64,000 nucleotides of DNA, taken from assembly GCF_947504215.1 (NCBI RefSeq), contig NZ_CANNGO010000002.1, positions 186,001 through 250,000 on the forward strand, read 5' to 3'. Origin of the DNA: an uncultured Ruegeria sp. (lineage in GTDB: Bacteria > Pseudomonadota > Alphaproteobacteria > Rhodobacterales > Rhodobacteraceae). The notes beneath the pieces are model-generated. The model saw only the letters and a list, made by a program, of their open reading frames with translations. It was not told the origin of the DNA and made no database searches. A program made the translations under genes and the position numbers. Numbering within the stretch: the stretch's first letter is position 1; each line of letters begins with the position of its first letter. Positions 53,555 to 63,487 of this stretch are shown here, one piece after another.

Positions 53555-54940
53555 TTATTTGGTCAACGCATCCAGAATACGCGCCCATGAGCGGATGCCC
53601 TTGTGAAAGCTTTTGACATCGTATTTCTCGTTCGGCGAATGGATGGCGTCATCATCATTGGCATATCCAACGAGCATGGAATCAAGCCCAAGCTCTGTGT
53701 TGAAGTAACCAACCACAGGAATTGATCCGCCCATACCGGTGAATACAGCCTCGCGGTTCCATTCGTCCGACAACGCGCCGCGCGCGGCTTCGAATTCAGG
53801 ACGGTCCAGGTTCATGACCGAGGCAGGCGCACCTTCCAGATCGTTGTCCCAGATGACTTTGGCATCTGCGGACAAGCGGTCCTCGACATGTTTGCGAATT
53901 TTATCGCGCAGCGCGTCGGGATCCATGTCGCCAACCAGGCGGCACGTTATTTTACAATGAGCCTCTGACGGGATGACGGTTTTTGATCCGGCGCCGTTAT
54001 AACCGCCCCACAGACCGTTCACCTCAAGGGTCGGGCGTGCCCATTGTTGCTCCAGGGTTGAATACTTCTTTTCACCATGGGGTTGGCTGTACCCGACCGA
54101 GTTCAGATACTCGGCCTCATCAAATCCGCAGCTCTGCCATTGGCGCAGCTGCTCGTCAGACACCTCATGAACACCTTCATAGAAGCCTTGTACCGCGACG
54201 CGCCCGGTTTCGTCGTCGTAGAAAGAGGCGACAATTTTCGAAAGTTCGCGCAACGGGTTCAGGCCGGGACCACCGTAGTGACCGGAATGCAAATCGATCC
54301 GGGGGCCGACAATGGTGAATTCATCCTTCAGCATCCCGCGCAGTTGGGACGCAATCGACGGCACGCCGCGCGACACCATCGACGTGTCGCAGACCAGCGC
54401 CAGATCCGCCTTCAACTCTGCCGCGTTTTCGCGAAGGAACGGCACCAGGGACGGGGACCCTGATTCTTCTTCCCCTTCGAAGAAAAAGGTGATGCGACAG
54501 GGCAGGGACCCATGCACCGCTTTCCAAGCTCGGCAGGCTTCGACAAATGTCATCAGCTGCCCTTTGTCATCTGACGAACCTCGCCCCCGAATGACCGGGC
54601 CATAGTCTGAATCTTCGATGGCCGGGTCAAATGGTTCACGATTCCAAAGCTCCAAAGGGTCCACCGGCTGCACGTCGTAATGGCCATAAAACAGGACATG
54701 CGGCCCGTCGCTGCCCTCGCCAACATGTCCGACAACCATCGGGTGGCCGGGTGTTTCCCGTTTCTCGGCCGAAATGCCGATGCTTTGCAGGTCGGCAACC
54801 AGCCAGTCTGCGGCCTGACTGACCTGTTCGTTGAAGGCAGGATCGGTTGAGATGGACGGAATGCGCAGCAGCTCCATCAGGCGATCGATCGAAGTTTGCA
54901 GATCTGCATCGATCTGGTTCAGCACGGCGTCTAGCGACAT
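53555..54940 (-). CDS. M20-family dipeptidase/peptidase
   Basis: The 461-residue enzyme belongs to the M20 metallopeptidases that cut dipeptides or acylated amino acids with two metal ions. The metal ligands appear in VLFYGHYDVQPVDP (His, Asp), RGSSDDKGQLMTF (Asp) and FEGEEESGSPSL (Glu). The lid domain contains DLHSGHYGGPGLNPL and VIPSEAHCKITCRLVGDMDP. I start at ATG 54940 (GGAG 6 nt upstream); the frame stays open to 55117, but this extension lacks family sequence. It is convergent with lpdA. Confidence 0.93.
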   Translation of the reverse strand: MSLDAVLNQIDADLQTSIDRLMELLRIPSISTDPAFNEQVSQAADWLVADLQSIGISAEKRETPGHPMVVGHVGEGSDGPHVLFYGHYDVQPVDPLELWNREPFDPAIEDSDYGPVIRGRGSSDDKGQLMTFVEACRAWKAVHGSLPCRITFFFEGEEESGSPSLVPFLRENAAELKADLALVCDTSMVSRGVPSIASQLRGMLKDEFTIVGPRIDLHSGHYGGPGLNPLRELSKIVASFYDDETGRVAVQGFYEGVHEVSDEQLRQWQSCGFDEAEYLNSVGYSQPHGEKKYSTLEQQWARPTLEVNGLWGGYNGAGSKTVIPSEAHCKITCRLVGDMDPDALRDKIRKHVEDRLSADAKVIWDNDLEGAPASVMNLDRPEFEAARGALSDEWNREAVFTGMGGSIPVVGYFNTELGLDSMLVGYANDDDAIHSPNEKYDVKSFHKGIRSWARILDALTK

Positions 54941-55275
54941 GGGTGGCTCCTGCTTTTGGGTGTTTTCAGGCGCGAACCTATCAGCGCTATCGCCGCCGTC
55001 CAGTGCGGTTAAGGCGGAAATTGGTTTAGTATCGGAAACCTGCCGATCCCGGATAGTTTGCCTGCGTCGTTTCCTCGCGTCTGATGGACGTAACTTTACT
55101 TGTCGGAGCAAGCGCAAACTTATATTTGATGCAAATCAAAGTTGGGTTCACTGGTTCGGCTGTAGGCAGTTAGGTCAGAGGAACGCAAAAACCGCGAAAA
55201 CAGTGTATACTGTGCGTTGTGGTGGAATACATTGTCCGGGGTCGGAATGATCGCCAGGCATTCAAGGAGGGTCCG
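54941..55275. other. Intergenic control region of hemA and the M20 peptidase
   Basis: These 335 bp separate the two divergent starts. They hold a perfect FNR-type box at 55126-55139 (separate entry). I see no further gene or RNA. A TTG-preceding ribosome-binding site for hemA (AAGGAGG) closes the stretch at about 55264-55270. Confidence 0.6.
55126..55139. promoter_or_regulatory. FNR/FnrL-type box upstream of hemA
   Basis: TTGAT-GCAA-ATCAA is a perfect match to the FNR consensus TTGAT-N4-ATCAA, 137 bp before the hemA start. FnrL control of hemA is known in Rhodobacter species. Confidence 0.82.
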
Positions 55276-56499
55276 TTGGACTATACTGCTCAGCTCGATT
55301 CAGCGATTGCCAGGCTGCATGACGAAGGACGCTACCGGACCTTCATCGACATCGAACGTCGTAACGGACATTTTCCGCACGCGGTGCGCACGCGCCCTGA
55401 TGGGTCACATCAGAACATCACCGTCTGGTGCGGCAATGATTATCTCGGCATGGGTCAACACCCAGTTGTTCTGGATGCTATGCATGACGCTGTTGATGCG
55501 GCCGGGGCAGGATCCGGCGGCACGCGCAATATCTCGGGAACCACTGTCTATCACAAACGCCTCGAGGCAGAACTGGCCGACCTTCACGGGAAAGAGGCAT
55601 CGCTGCTGTTCACCAGCGCCTATATTGCCAATGATGCCACGCTCAGCACGCTGCCGAAACTGTTTCCCGGCCTGATCATTTATTCCGACGCGTTGAACCA
55701 TGCCTCGATGATCGAAGGCGTGCGCCGCAATGGCGGGGACAAGCGTATCTTCCGTCATAATGATGTCGCTCATCTGCGTGAGCTGCTTGAGGCTGACGAT
55801 CCCGCTACGCCCAAGCTGATCGCGTTTGAATCTGTCTACTCGATGGATGGCGATTTCGGTCCGATCGAAGAAATTTGCGATCTGGCCGATGAATTCGGCG
55901 CGCTGACTTACATCGATGAAGTGCACGCCGTTGGCATGTACGGTCCGCGCGGCGGTGGCGTGACCGAGCGTGACCGGCTGGCCCACCGTATCGACATCAT
56001 CAACGGGACACTGGCCAAAGCGTATGGCGTCATGGGTGGCTATATCGCGGCAAGCGCTAAGATGTGTGACGCTGTGCGCTCTTATGCGCCGGGCTTCATC
56101 TTTACGACATCCTTGCCACCCGCTGTCGCAGCGGGGGCAGCGGCTTCGGTCGCATATCTGAAACATGCGCCCGAGCTGCGCGCGCAGCATCAGACACAGG
56201 CCAGTATCCTCAAGCTGCGTTTAAAAGGGCTGGGCATGCCGCTGATCGATCACGGCAGCCACATCGTACCGGTGATCGTTGGCAACCCGGTGCACACAAA
56301 GAAGCTCAGCGACATGCTGCTGGATGATCATGGCATCTATGTGCAGCCAATCAATTTCCCAACTGTCCCACGCGGAACCGAGCGTCTGCGCTTTACCCCG
56401 TCTCCGGTGCATGGACCCGACGAAATGAACCGTCTGGTGCACGCGATGGACGAACTTTGGTCACATTGTGCGCTAAATCGCGCCGAACTTGCCGGATAA
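55276..56499 (+). CDS. hemA: 5-Aminolevulinate synthase (C4 pathway)
   Basis: HemA condenses glycine with succinyl-CoA to give 5-aminolevulinate, the first step of haem and bacteriochlorophyll synthesis. The 407-residue enzyme carries [38 protein letters not shown] and the pyridoxal lysine Lys248 in [15 protein letters not shown] chose a TTG start at 55276, because AAGGAGG precedes it by 5 nt and the catalytic lysine then takes number 248, as in R. capsulatus. The frame is open upstream to 55219. An FNR-type box lies upstream. Confidence 0.95.
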   Translation: MDYTAQLDSAIARLHDEGRYRTFIDIERRNGHFPHAVRTRPDGSHQNITVWCGNDYLGMGQHPVVLDAMHDAVDAAGAGSGGTRNISGTTVYHKRLEAELADLHGKEASLLFTSAYIANDATLSTLPKLFPGLIIYSDALNHASMIEGVRRNGGDKRIFRHNDVAHLRELLEADDPATPKLIAFESVYSMDGDFGPIEEICDLADEFGALTYIDEVHAVGMYGPRGGGVTERDRLAHRIDIINGTLAKAYGVMGGYIAASAKMCDAVRSYAPGFIFTTSLPPAVAAGAAASVAYLKHAPELRAQHQTQASILKLRLKGLGMPLIDHGSHIVPVIVGNPVHTKKLSDMLLDDHGIYVQPINFPTVPRGTERLRFTPSPVHGPDEMNRLVHAMDELWSHCALNRAELAG

Positions 56500-56628
56500 C
56501 CTAACGCCAAAGTGTGCAACTAGTTTGTCGCGTGTTAAGATTACGCTAACAAAAGTAGCGGACGAATCGTTATGGGGACGATTCGCTGCGAGCGCGACAC
56601 ACGCGGCGGGCAGAATGGGGCAGTAGGA

Positions 56629-57837
56629 ATGATTGGGCGCAGATCACAGCGCGATTCCGAAGAAGACATGGAAGTCAGGCCAAAGGGCTATGACGACTAT
56701 GAGGTGCGGCTTGGCGATACGATGCGCGGCGAACGCGCGACGATGGGTAAGTCTCTTCTGGATGTACAACGCGAACTGCGGATAAAAGCCAACTACATCG
56801 CCGCCATTGAAAATGCCGATCCCGACGCATTTGACACACCCGGCTTCATCGCCGGGTATGTGCGTTCTTATGCGCGCTATCTGGGAATGAACCCGGACGA
56901 GACATTTTCTTCCTTCTGTCAGGAAAGCGGGTTTGAAGTCGCTCACGGGATGTCTGCAGAGGCGTCGGTCGTGCGCAAGCCCACCGGCGATTTGCCTTCG
57001 CGCGGGCCGATGGGGCGCGATCCGTTCATCTCACCCAACACGCCGTACATTCCGGGCAAAGAATCTTTGGTGAGCCAGATCGAACCGCGTGCTGTTGGTT
57101 CCTCACTGGTCTTGCTCGCATTGATTGGCGGCATCGGCTATGGCGGCTGGGCTGTTTTGAACAAGATCCAGCAAGTCCAGGTGAGCCCTGTTGAACAGGC
57201 CCCTGTGGTTCTGTCCGATCTTGATCCGCTGGACGCAGCGCGCAACAACCGCAATGTTGATGAAACTACGTTGGCGTCAAACTCCGAAGCGCTGGATCGT
57301 CTTTACCGTCCTCAGGCGCTTGACGTGCCGGTGTTGGTGGCGCGTGATGCTCCGATCTCAACGCTCGATCCACGGGACGTGGGCACCTTCCGCCCGCCTG
57401 AGCTGCCACAGATTCAAGTCGCTGAGATACACACAGTCGAAAGACCTTCGCTGCCACAAGTTGTCGAGCAGGTTGATACGACCCTGAAAATCGTGGCCGT
57501 CGATCCTTCTTGGATGCGTGTAACCGCAGCCGATGGCAGCGTGATCTTTGAGGGTACGCTAGGTACAGTCGAACAAGGCAGCACCTTCGAGGTGCCGTTG
57601 ACCGAGGAACCGCCTCAACTTCGCGCCGGTGCATCAGGCTCAGTCTATTTTTCGATGAATGGTGAACACTACGGACCTGCTGGCGCGCCGGGCACGGTTG
57701 CCAAAGGTGTCGTCCTGTCAAAGGATGCGGTCTCGGAAGTCTATAGCGTTGCCGATCTGAACTCTGAACAGAACAGCGCGCTCAAGCAATTGGTGGCCGA
57801 ACTGCAGACCGAGGCGACAGAACAACCCGCCGAGTGA
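56629..57837 (+). CDS. RodZ-like helix-turn-helix membrane protein (DUF4115)
   Basis: The 402-residue protein has an N-terminal XRE-type helix-turn-helix domain (about 26-95: LGDTMRGERATMGKSLLDVQRELRIKANYIAAIENAD), one transmembrane helix (about 160-180) and a C-terminal DUF4115 beta domain (about 285-370). RodZ links cytoskeletal MreB to the cell-wall elongation machinery. The start MIGRRSQRDSEED at 56629 is chosen by look of the family; ATG 56572 is also open. ispG follows on the same strand, 71 bp later, an order common in proteobacteria. Confidence 0.86.
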   Translation: MIGRRSQRDSEEDMEVRPKGYDDYEVRLGDTMRGERATMGKSLLDVQRELRIKANYIAAIENADPDAFDTPGFIAGYVRSYARYLGMNPDETFSSFCQESGFEVAHGMSAEASVVRKPTGDLPSRGPMGRDPFISPNTPYIPGKESLVSQIEPRAVGSSLVLLALIGGIGYGGWAVLNKIQQVQVSPVEQAPVVLSDLDPLDAARNNRNVDETTLASNSEALDRLYRPQALDVPVLVARDAPISTLDPRDVGTFRPPELPQIQVAEIHTVERPSLPQVVEQVDTTLKIVAVDPSWMRVTAADGSVIFEGTLGTVEQGSTFEVPLTEEPPQLRAGASGSVYFSMNGEHYGPAGAPGTVAKGVVLSKDAVSEVYSVADLNSEQNSALKQLVAELQTEATEQPAE

Positions 57838-57908
57838 TCTAGCCATTGCGGAGACCTGGTTGCCGAACTATCTAAAGACGCAACCTAGGCAGACGCGGAT
57901 CCGTCCAT

Positions 57909-59030
57909 ATGTCCCTCAATCATATACGTCCCTGGCGCGATATCTATCGCCGTAAATCCCGTCAGATCATGGTTGGCAACGTGCCGGTCGGGGGGGATGC
58001 CCCCATCGCGGTGCAAACCATGACCAATACGTTGACCACCGACGTTGCAGCGACGGTTGCGCAGGTTCAGGCCGCCGCCGAAGCGGGCGCGGATATCGTG
58101 CGGATTTCAGTTCCGGATGAGGCATCTTCGAAGGCGTTGAAAGAAATCGTGCGTGAAAGCCCGGTTCCGATCGTGGCGGACATTCACTTTCACTATAAGC
58201 GCGGCATCGAAGCGGCCGAAGCCGGTGCTGCCTGTCTGCGGATCAATCCCGGGAATATCGGGGATGAAACTCGGGTCAAGGAAGTCATCAAGGCAGCGCG
58301 TGACCACAATTGTTCGATCCGGATTGGCGTGAATGCAGGCAGTCTGGAAAAGCATCTGCTTGAGAAGTACGGCGAGCCGTGCCCCGAGGCGATGGTCGAA
58401 AGTGGGCTGGAACATATCCGCATCCTGCAAGACAATGATTTCCATGAGTTCAAGATCAGCGTAAAGGCCAGCGATGTCTTCCTGTCGGCGGCCGCCTATC
58501 AGGGTATTGCCGAGGCGACTGACGCGCCAATCCACCTGGGCATCACCGAGGCGGGCGGGCTGGTCTCTGGCACCATCAAATCCGCCATCGGTTTGGGAAA
58601 CCTTCTGTGGATGGGGATCGGCGATACGATCCGCGTCAGCCTGTCGGCTGATCCGGTGGAAGAGATCAAGGTCGGGTTCGAAATCCTGAAGTCACTTGGC
58701 CTGCGGCATCGCGGCGTCAACATCATCTCATGCCCGTCTTGCGCGCGGCAGGGGTTTGACGTGATCAAAACGGTCGAGGCGTTGGAACACCGCCTGGAGC
58801 ACATCAAGACGCCGATGTCGCTGTCGATTATCGGCTGCGTCGTGAACGGTCCGGGTGAAGCGTTGATGACTGATGTCGGTTTTACGGGCGGCGGGGCTGG
58901 GTCTGGCATGGTCTATCTGGCCGGCAAGGCCAGCCACAAGATGTCGAACGATCAGATGATCGACCACATCGTCGAAGAGGTCGAGAAAAAAGCGGCCGCG
59001 CTTGACGCTATTCAGGAAGCGGCAGAGTAG
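57909..59030 (+). CDS. ispG: (E)-4-hydroxy-3-methylbut-2-enyl-diphosphate synthase
   Basis: IspG (GcpE) catalyses the penultimate step of isoprenoid synthesis in the MEP pathway with a 4Fe-4S cluster. The 373-residue protein has [19 protein letters not shown] and [29 protein letters not shown]. The cluster ligands are Cys275, Cys278 (SCPSCARQG) and Cys310 ([10 protein letters not shown]). It follows the RodZ-like gene and is convergent with the Hint-domain gene 27 bp downstream. Confidence 0.97.
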   Translation: MSLNHIRPWRDIYRRKSRQIMVGNVPVGGDAPIAVQTMTNTLTTDVAATVAQVQAAAEAGADIVRISVPDEASSKALKEIVRESPVPIVADIHFHYKRGIEAAEAGAACLRINPGNIGDETRVKEVIKAARDHNCSIRIGVNAGSLEKHLLEKYGEPCPEAMVESGLEHIRILQDNDFHEFKISVKASDVFLSAAAYQGIAEATDAPIHLGITEAGGLVSGTIKSAIGLGNLLWMGIGDTIRVSLSADPVEEIKVGFEILKSLGLRHRGVNIISCPSCARQGFDVIKTVEALEHRLEHIKTPMSLSIIGCVVNGPGEALMTDVGFTGGGAGSGMVYLAGKASHKMSNDQMIDHIVEEVEKKAAALDAIQEAAE

Positions 59031-59057
59031 CTTAGTTCCTTCATATTGTGTTGAATG

Positions 59058-60023
59058 TCAGCGCTGAGTGGACGGTGCAGGAGAGAGCAATCGGCTTTCA
59101 TTGACCGTCAATGATGTCCGGGCTGTATGCGAGAATGCCAAAGGTTCTTTACCAGCCAATTCGGGAAAAAGTTCAAAGATTTCGTCGCGGGCGCTTTGAC
59201 ACAACGCTCCAAGACTTTGATCTGCCGGAAACAGGCTTTCTGTCGGCACGCCATCCGAATAGATGATCTCATGTGTGTCGAACAGGATGTGGTAGTAGTC
59301 TACATATCCGCCGCGTTCGAAGAAAATGGATCTGTCATTGACCAGGGCTTTCGCGGGAACCAAAACCTCGTCCTCGCCGAACAGCAATTCAGCCCGCCAG
59401 CCAGAGATCAACAGCCTGTGCTGCGGCGATAGTTTAAGAACGCGGGTGTTGCCAACTGCGCCCTTGTCGAAAACGACCGGGGCGAGTTCGCCAGCTGCAA
59501 ACCTTCTGGCAGAACCGATCCAACGAATGGGTTGTAGGCCGTTATCTTTGGTGACGATCTGAGCGTCGACCGCCAGATCTTCGACCGCAACCTCGCCATC
59601 CGCAGTTTGTATCTTTGTCCCGGCTACAAAGCAGACAACCACTTCGGACGGAACGTTTACAATTCCAGAAGCAGTGTAGGTGGTTCCGGTGACAATCGGC
59701 GTACCGCCGGGATACTGAACAAGATGTGTCGAGATGAAGTTGGATCCACCGCCTATCACCATGCCCAAAGCATCCGGACCGCCGGTTCCGTCGATCTGCT
59801 GCTGCCAACCAAAGGCAAGGGTTTGTCCAACCCAACCTGCGGGCAAAGTGCCTGTTACGCCCGTGATTACCGGAAGCGCGGCCGTTTCTGTATCGGGGTT
59901 GTTGTCACCAATGCCAAATGAGTCATCGTCCGAAAACGTGATCGTGCCAACAACGCCCAAGGACGTAAAAGTTCCCCAAGCCGTACCGGTTACACCGATA
60001 ACATCGATACTGAACGTGGGCAT
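59058..60023 (-). CDS. Hint-domain protein (hedgehog/intein-type)
   Basis: The 321-residue product has an N-terminal beta-rich region (about 1-130: FSIDVIGVTGTAWGTFTSLGVVG) and a Hint domain of the Roseobacter type from Cys131 (VCFVAGTKIQTADGEVAVEDLAVDAQIVTKD) through KLSPQHRLLISG and LFDTHEIIYSDG. Hint domains cut and rearrange peptide bonds at their N-terminal Cys. No secretion signal is seen. Such proteins are abundant in marine Rhodobacterales and their targets are unknown. The domain call is firm; activity is inferred. Confidence 0.85.
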   Translation of the reverse strand: MPTFSIDVIGVTGTAWGTFTSLGVVGTITFSDDDSFGIGDNNPDTETAALPVITGVTGTLPAGWVGQTLAFGWQQQIDGTGGPDALGMVIGGGSNFISTHLVQYPGGTPIVTGTTYTASGIVNVPSEVVVCFVAGTKIQTADGEVAVEDLAVDAQIVTKDNGLQPIRWIGSARRFAAGELAPVVFDKGAVGNTRVLKLSPQHRLLISGWRAELLFGEDEVLVPAKALVNDRSIFFERGGYVDYYHILFDTHEIIYSDGVPTESLFPADQSLGALCQSARDEIFELFPELAGKEPLAFSHTARTSLTVNESRLLSPAPSTQR

Positions 60024-60244
60024 CCGACCCCCCTGACAAACTAAACGCGCAACAAATCTCTCGGTTAGGTATCATGTGAAACGTTCTTAAAAAGGGTGAA
60101 AAAGTGCAATTAAGTTGCAATTCTCAAGTTTTTCGCGCGTCTTGCATCACCAAGACGAGCCTTAGTGTTCACTGAATTTCTGATCATATTGTGGCAGATC
60201 TGCGTTCTTTGGAACGCAGGGCGGGGAAAAGCCCGTACATTCTT

Positions 60245-61333
60245 CTATACGAATGGCATCTGCTGCGTGGCGCAGTGAATGCCCCCGCCGAGCTCTCCCA
60301 ACACGTCGACATTCAAGGACACGATCTCTCGCCCCGGATAATGTCGCGCCAGTGTTTCACTCGCGATGGAATCTGTTTCCGGATCACCAAACTGCGCCAT
60401 AACAACCGCACCATTGCAGACATAATAATTCGCGTAGGAGGCGACAAATTCGGGGTCGTTGGTGCGTACAGAATGCGGTTCCGGGATGACCTCAACTTGC
60501 AGGCCGTTGGCCACCAAACGATCATATGTCTCCAGTGCGGCGACGTGGAACGGATCAGACATGTCAGGATCGTCGGGCAGGTTTATCAAAACACGCCTTG
60601 GACCTGTGAACCTTGCAAGACTGTCGATGTGATAGTCTGTGATGTCTTCACCGTACACGCCCTCTGACCAGATCATGTGGCGCGCGCCGTATGCGGCAAG
60701 CAACCGCTCTTCGATTTCGTCCCGGGACAGGCCAGGATTGCGGTTGTCATTCAACCACGAGCTTTCGTGCGCCATAAGCAGGCCATGACCGTCTTGTTCA
60801 ACGCCTCCTGCCTCGCCCTTCAGACCGGTTGCCAGCAAGGGCAGACTTAGGCGTTCCGCTACTCGTCCGGCGACACGGGCGTCGTTTGTGTGCACCTGCT
60901 TTTGACCCCACCCGTTGAACTGAACATGGCTGACGGCCAATTCCTTTTTGCCGTTGATCGCGAAAATCGGCCCGGAATCCCGGCACCAAAGGTCCTCGGT
61001 GGGTATGTCCCAAAGCTGGACTTTGGCCGATAGTTTACGGCGAGCCCCAGCGTGACGTTCGGCCGCCGCCAACATAATCACGGGCTCAAAATCTGAGATC
61101 GCATTGGCGATATCTGCGATGGTTTGCTGGACCATCTCCAAAAAGACCGGATCCCGATAAACCTTACGGCTAACCGGCCACTGCATGAATGTCCGCTGAT
61201 GCGGGGCCTCTTCTGGAGGAACGACAAAGCCTGTATCAGTCTGGCCATATGATTTGCCGGGTAAACTCATCAATCCCACCGCTCCTCCGCCGAGAACGAA
61301 ATCCCGCCGGTTTATCACAGACCGCCGCGCCAT
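60245..61333 (-). CDS. Agmatine deiminase-family protein with Tat signal
   Basis: The 362-residue protein begins with a twin-arginine signal (MARRSVINRRDFVLGGGAVG; Arg9-Arg10). It continues with a guanidino-group-modifying fold: PPEEAPHQRTFMQWP, the Asp-rich ITDYHIDSLARF region and a C-terminal GGIHCATQQMP with the likely nucleophile Cys355. Enzymes of this family hydrolyse agmatine or peptidyl-arginine to N-carbamoyl products. Cytosolic forms are usual, so export through the Tat system is odd. It follows the DsbA-like gene by 18 bp in one operon. Confidence 0.9.
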   Translation of the reverse strand: MARRSVINRRDFVLGGGAVGLMSLPGKSYGQTDTGFVVPPEEAPHQRTFMQWPVSRKVYRDPVFLEMVQQTIADIANAISDFEPVIMLAAAERHAGARRKLSAKVQLWDIPTEDLWCRDSGPIFAINGKKELAVSHVQFNGWGQKQVHTNDARVAGRVAERLSLPLLATGLKGEAGGVEQDGHGLLMAHESSWLNDNRNPGLSRDEIEERLLAAYGARHMIWSEGVYGEDITDYHIDSLARFTGPRRVLINLPDDPDMSDPFHVAALETYDRLVANGLQVEVIPEPHSVRTNDPEFVASYANYYVCNGAVVMAQFGDPETDSIASETLARHYPGREIVSLNVDVLGELGGGIHCATQQMPFV

Positions 61334-61351
61334 CAGATCATTTGTTCCCGT

Positions 61352-62110
61352 TTAGCCCCGATCAGCGCGCACGCCTTCGGCGATTTGCAGCATCTGATCC
61401 GCCGACAGATACCCGCGCAACATTTCAGTGCCCAAAACAAAGGACGGGGTTCCTGAAATCTGCATGCGCTGCGCCAGCGCGCGGGTCTGCGAGATTTCAT
61501 CGGTGACCTGATCGCTGTCCATCGCCGCGATGATCGCATCGCTGTCCAGTCCAAGGCCATCTGATATCCGGCGCAGAGTTACTTCGGAGGGGTCGCCGCT
61601 AAACTCCAACAAGGCATCATGGACTTGCTTATAGGCGTCGTCACCCGCGACGTGCTTGGTGGCCACGGCAAAGCGTGAAGACAGCACCGATGCATCGCCC
61701 AGGATCGGGAATTCCTTGATCACCAGGCGAATATTGCCGTCTTCAGACAGCAGGCTGGCCACTTCGGGCACGGCACGACGGCAATAGCCACACCGGTAGT
61801 CCATGAATTCGACCAGAGTGATATCGCCCTCGGGGTTGCCGCCAACCCAGCTATAACCATCATTGAACAGCTCATCCACATTGGCCGCGACAAGTTCCTT
61901 ATCCGTCTCGGCCTCGGCAGCGGCGTTGCGCTGTTCAAGGATATTGATCGCCTCGATGATGACGTCTGGGTTTTCCAGCAGATATTCTCGGACCTGCGCG
62001 CCGAACTCGGCCTTTTCGGTCTCGGTCATCGCGTTCAAATCCAACGCCTGTGCTGGGCTGGTGAGCAGGGAAAGCCCCAGAAGGGCGGGTGCAGCATGTC
62101 TGAGGATCAT
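61352..62110 (-). CDS. DsbA-family thiol-disulfide protein
   Basis: The 252-residue protein has a signal peptide (ILRHAAPALLGLSLLTSPAQA) and a thioredoxin-like fold with the redox motif Cys107-Gly-Tyr-Cys110 (FMDYRCGYCRRAVPEV). It fits the DsbA/DsbG-like DUF group of periplasmic oxidoreductases, including a helical N-terminal extension (about 25-85). It starts at 62110, overlapping the upstream M48 protease gene by 4 bp (ATGA), and precedes the agmatine deiminase-like gene. It may assist disulfide formation in exported proteins. Confidence 0.92.
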   Translation of the reverse strand: MILRHAAPALLGLSLLTSPAQALDLNAMTETEKAEFGAQVREYLLENPDVIIEAINILEQRNAAAEAETDKELVAANVDELFNDGYSWVGGNPEGDITLVEFMDYRCGYCRRAVPEVASLLSEDGNIRLVIKEFPILGDASVLSSRFAVATKHVAGDDAYKQVHDALLEFSGDPSEVTLRRISDGLGLDSDAIIAAMDSDQVTDEISQTRALAQRMQISGTPSFVLGTEMLRGYLSADQMLQIAEGVRADRG

Positions 62111-63465
62111 TTCCGTTTCCTTTTCGATTTCTTTGCGCGTTCTGAGGCAATCAACACATCCTGCGCCCTTTGCCAACCCGGAGACCCTTCGGGCAATTGC
62201 CCAACGGCCCGTCTTGCATGGATACCTGCATCGGCCAAGCGGCCTTGCAGAGCATACCGTTCGGCGGTGACAGCTGACGCCATCCCGTTGTTGCCAACCT
62301 GCGCATATGCCGCGCCCAAATCCCGCATCAACCGGGCATTCCGATAGTCACGTGCACGCGCCTTTTCAAGGACTTGCAGGGCTTTCTTCGTCTGGCCCTG
62401 ACCCAGCAACGCACGGCCATACCCGGCCAGAATCAACGCGTTGTTCGGAGCCATTTCAACGGCCTGACCATAAGCTGTGATTGCGTCCTGAAACTGCCGG
62501 TTTTCCAGCAGAATTTGCCCCTTCAACTCGTAATAGAACGGATCATCCGGGCGAATGGCCAGCGCCGCATCAATTGCCGCGCGGGCGCGGGCAAGATCGC
62601 GATTCTGGTGATGGGCCGAGGCTTCGCGCATCAGGCGGATATCACGGTCGGTTTCTTCCTTGGCACGGCGTAGGGTCCATGTCGGCGATCTTAGGAACGC
62701 CGACAACTTGCCCTTAACGCGAGCAAACCAATAGTCGGCATTGGCATTTGGCTCTGCCTTGTCCCCAAATTCGTCCAAAAACGTCTCGGCCGCGCGCAGG
62801 CGTTCGCGGCTGGTGGGGTGGGACCGCATATATGGGTCTTGATTGGCGGTGCTCAGCAATTCCTGACCGGCGAATTTGCGGTGCAGTTTGACCATGCCAC
62901 TGGGCGAGATACCTGCCCATCGCAAATAGCTGGCTGCGCTGCGATCGGCCGAGGATTCTTCAGCCCGCGTATGACCCAAAAAACTGCGCAGGGCAGAGGC
63001 AGATGTTCCGGCGGCGATGCCGGCTGCGGCCTCTCCGCCGCCCGCAGCTGCAGCGATTATGGCCAGCGCGGTGCCGAGACCTGCATTTCGCTGCGCGGCA
63101 CGCAAGTTTTCAGCGCGGCGCGCCAGGTGGCCATTGGCGATATGGGCGGCCTCATGCGCGATGACGGCTTGCAGCATTTCGGGGCTGTCCACGGTCAGAA
63201 TCAGGCCATAGTTCAAGTAGATGGCGTTGTAGTCGATGACAAAGGCATTGAACGTGTTGTCATTGACCACAAAAATTCGAACGCGGTTGGTATTCAGCCC
63301 GGCGGCGCGCAGGACCGGAAAGGCCAGTTCGCGCAGCCCATGTTCGATATCCGGATCCCGGATCAGGCTTTGCGCGTTGCTGGATGCCGCGGCTGTCAGC
63401 CAAACGGCAACCGCCAGCATCAGGGCCGGGATTGACGCCAGACGGGATACGCGTTCAAAAGCCAT
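62107..63465 (-). CDS. M48-family metalloprotease with TPR repeats (BepA-like)
   Basis: The 452-residue protein has a signal peptide (about residues 1-32) and the zinc motif HEAAH at 104-108 (VIAHEAAHIANGHL), with the third ligand further on (AEESSADRSAASYLRWAG). Its C-terminal half holds tetratricopeptide repeats (AIRPDDPFYYELKGQILLENRQF, AVEMAPNNALILAGYG). This is the layout of BepA/YfgC, which supervises outer-membrane protein assembly. The start ATG 63465 leaves only 22 bp to the divergent aminotransferase. ATG 63489 is an alternative. Confidence 0.9.
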   Translation of the reverse strand: MAFERVSRLASIPALMLAVAVWLTAAASSNAQSLIRDPDIEHGLRELAFPVLRAAGLNTNRVRIFVVNDNTFNAFVIDYNAIYLNYGLILTVDSPEMLQAVIAHEAAHIANGHLARRAENLRAAQRNAGLGTALAIIAAAAGGGEAAAGIAAGTSASALRSFLGHTRAEESSADRSAASYLRWAGISPSGMVKLHRKFAGQELLSTANQDPYMRSHPTSRERLRAAETFLDEFGDKAEPNANADYWFARVKGKLSAFLRSPTWTLRRAKEETDRDIRLMREASAHHQNRDLARARAAIDAALAIRPDDPFYYELKGQILLENRQFQDAITAYGQAVEMAPNNALILAGYGRALLGQGQTKKALQVLEKARARDYRNARLMRDLGAAYAQVGNNGMASAVTAERYALQGRLADAGIHARRAVGQLPEGSPGWQRAQDVLIASERAKKSKRKRK

Positions 63466-63487
63466 GGTTGCAACATGGGAGATGGGC

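Noticed and set aside
55405..56190. Minus-strand frame inside hemA
   Set aside because: hemA is unmistakable; the antisense frame has no homology that I can see.
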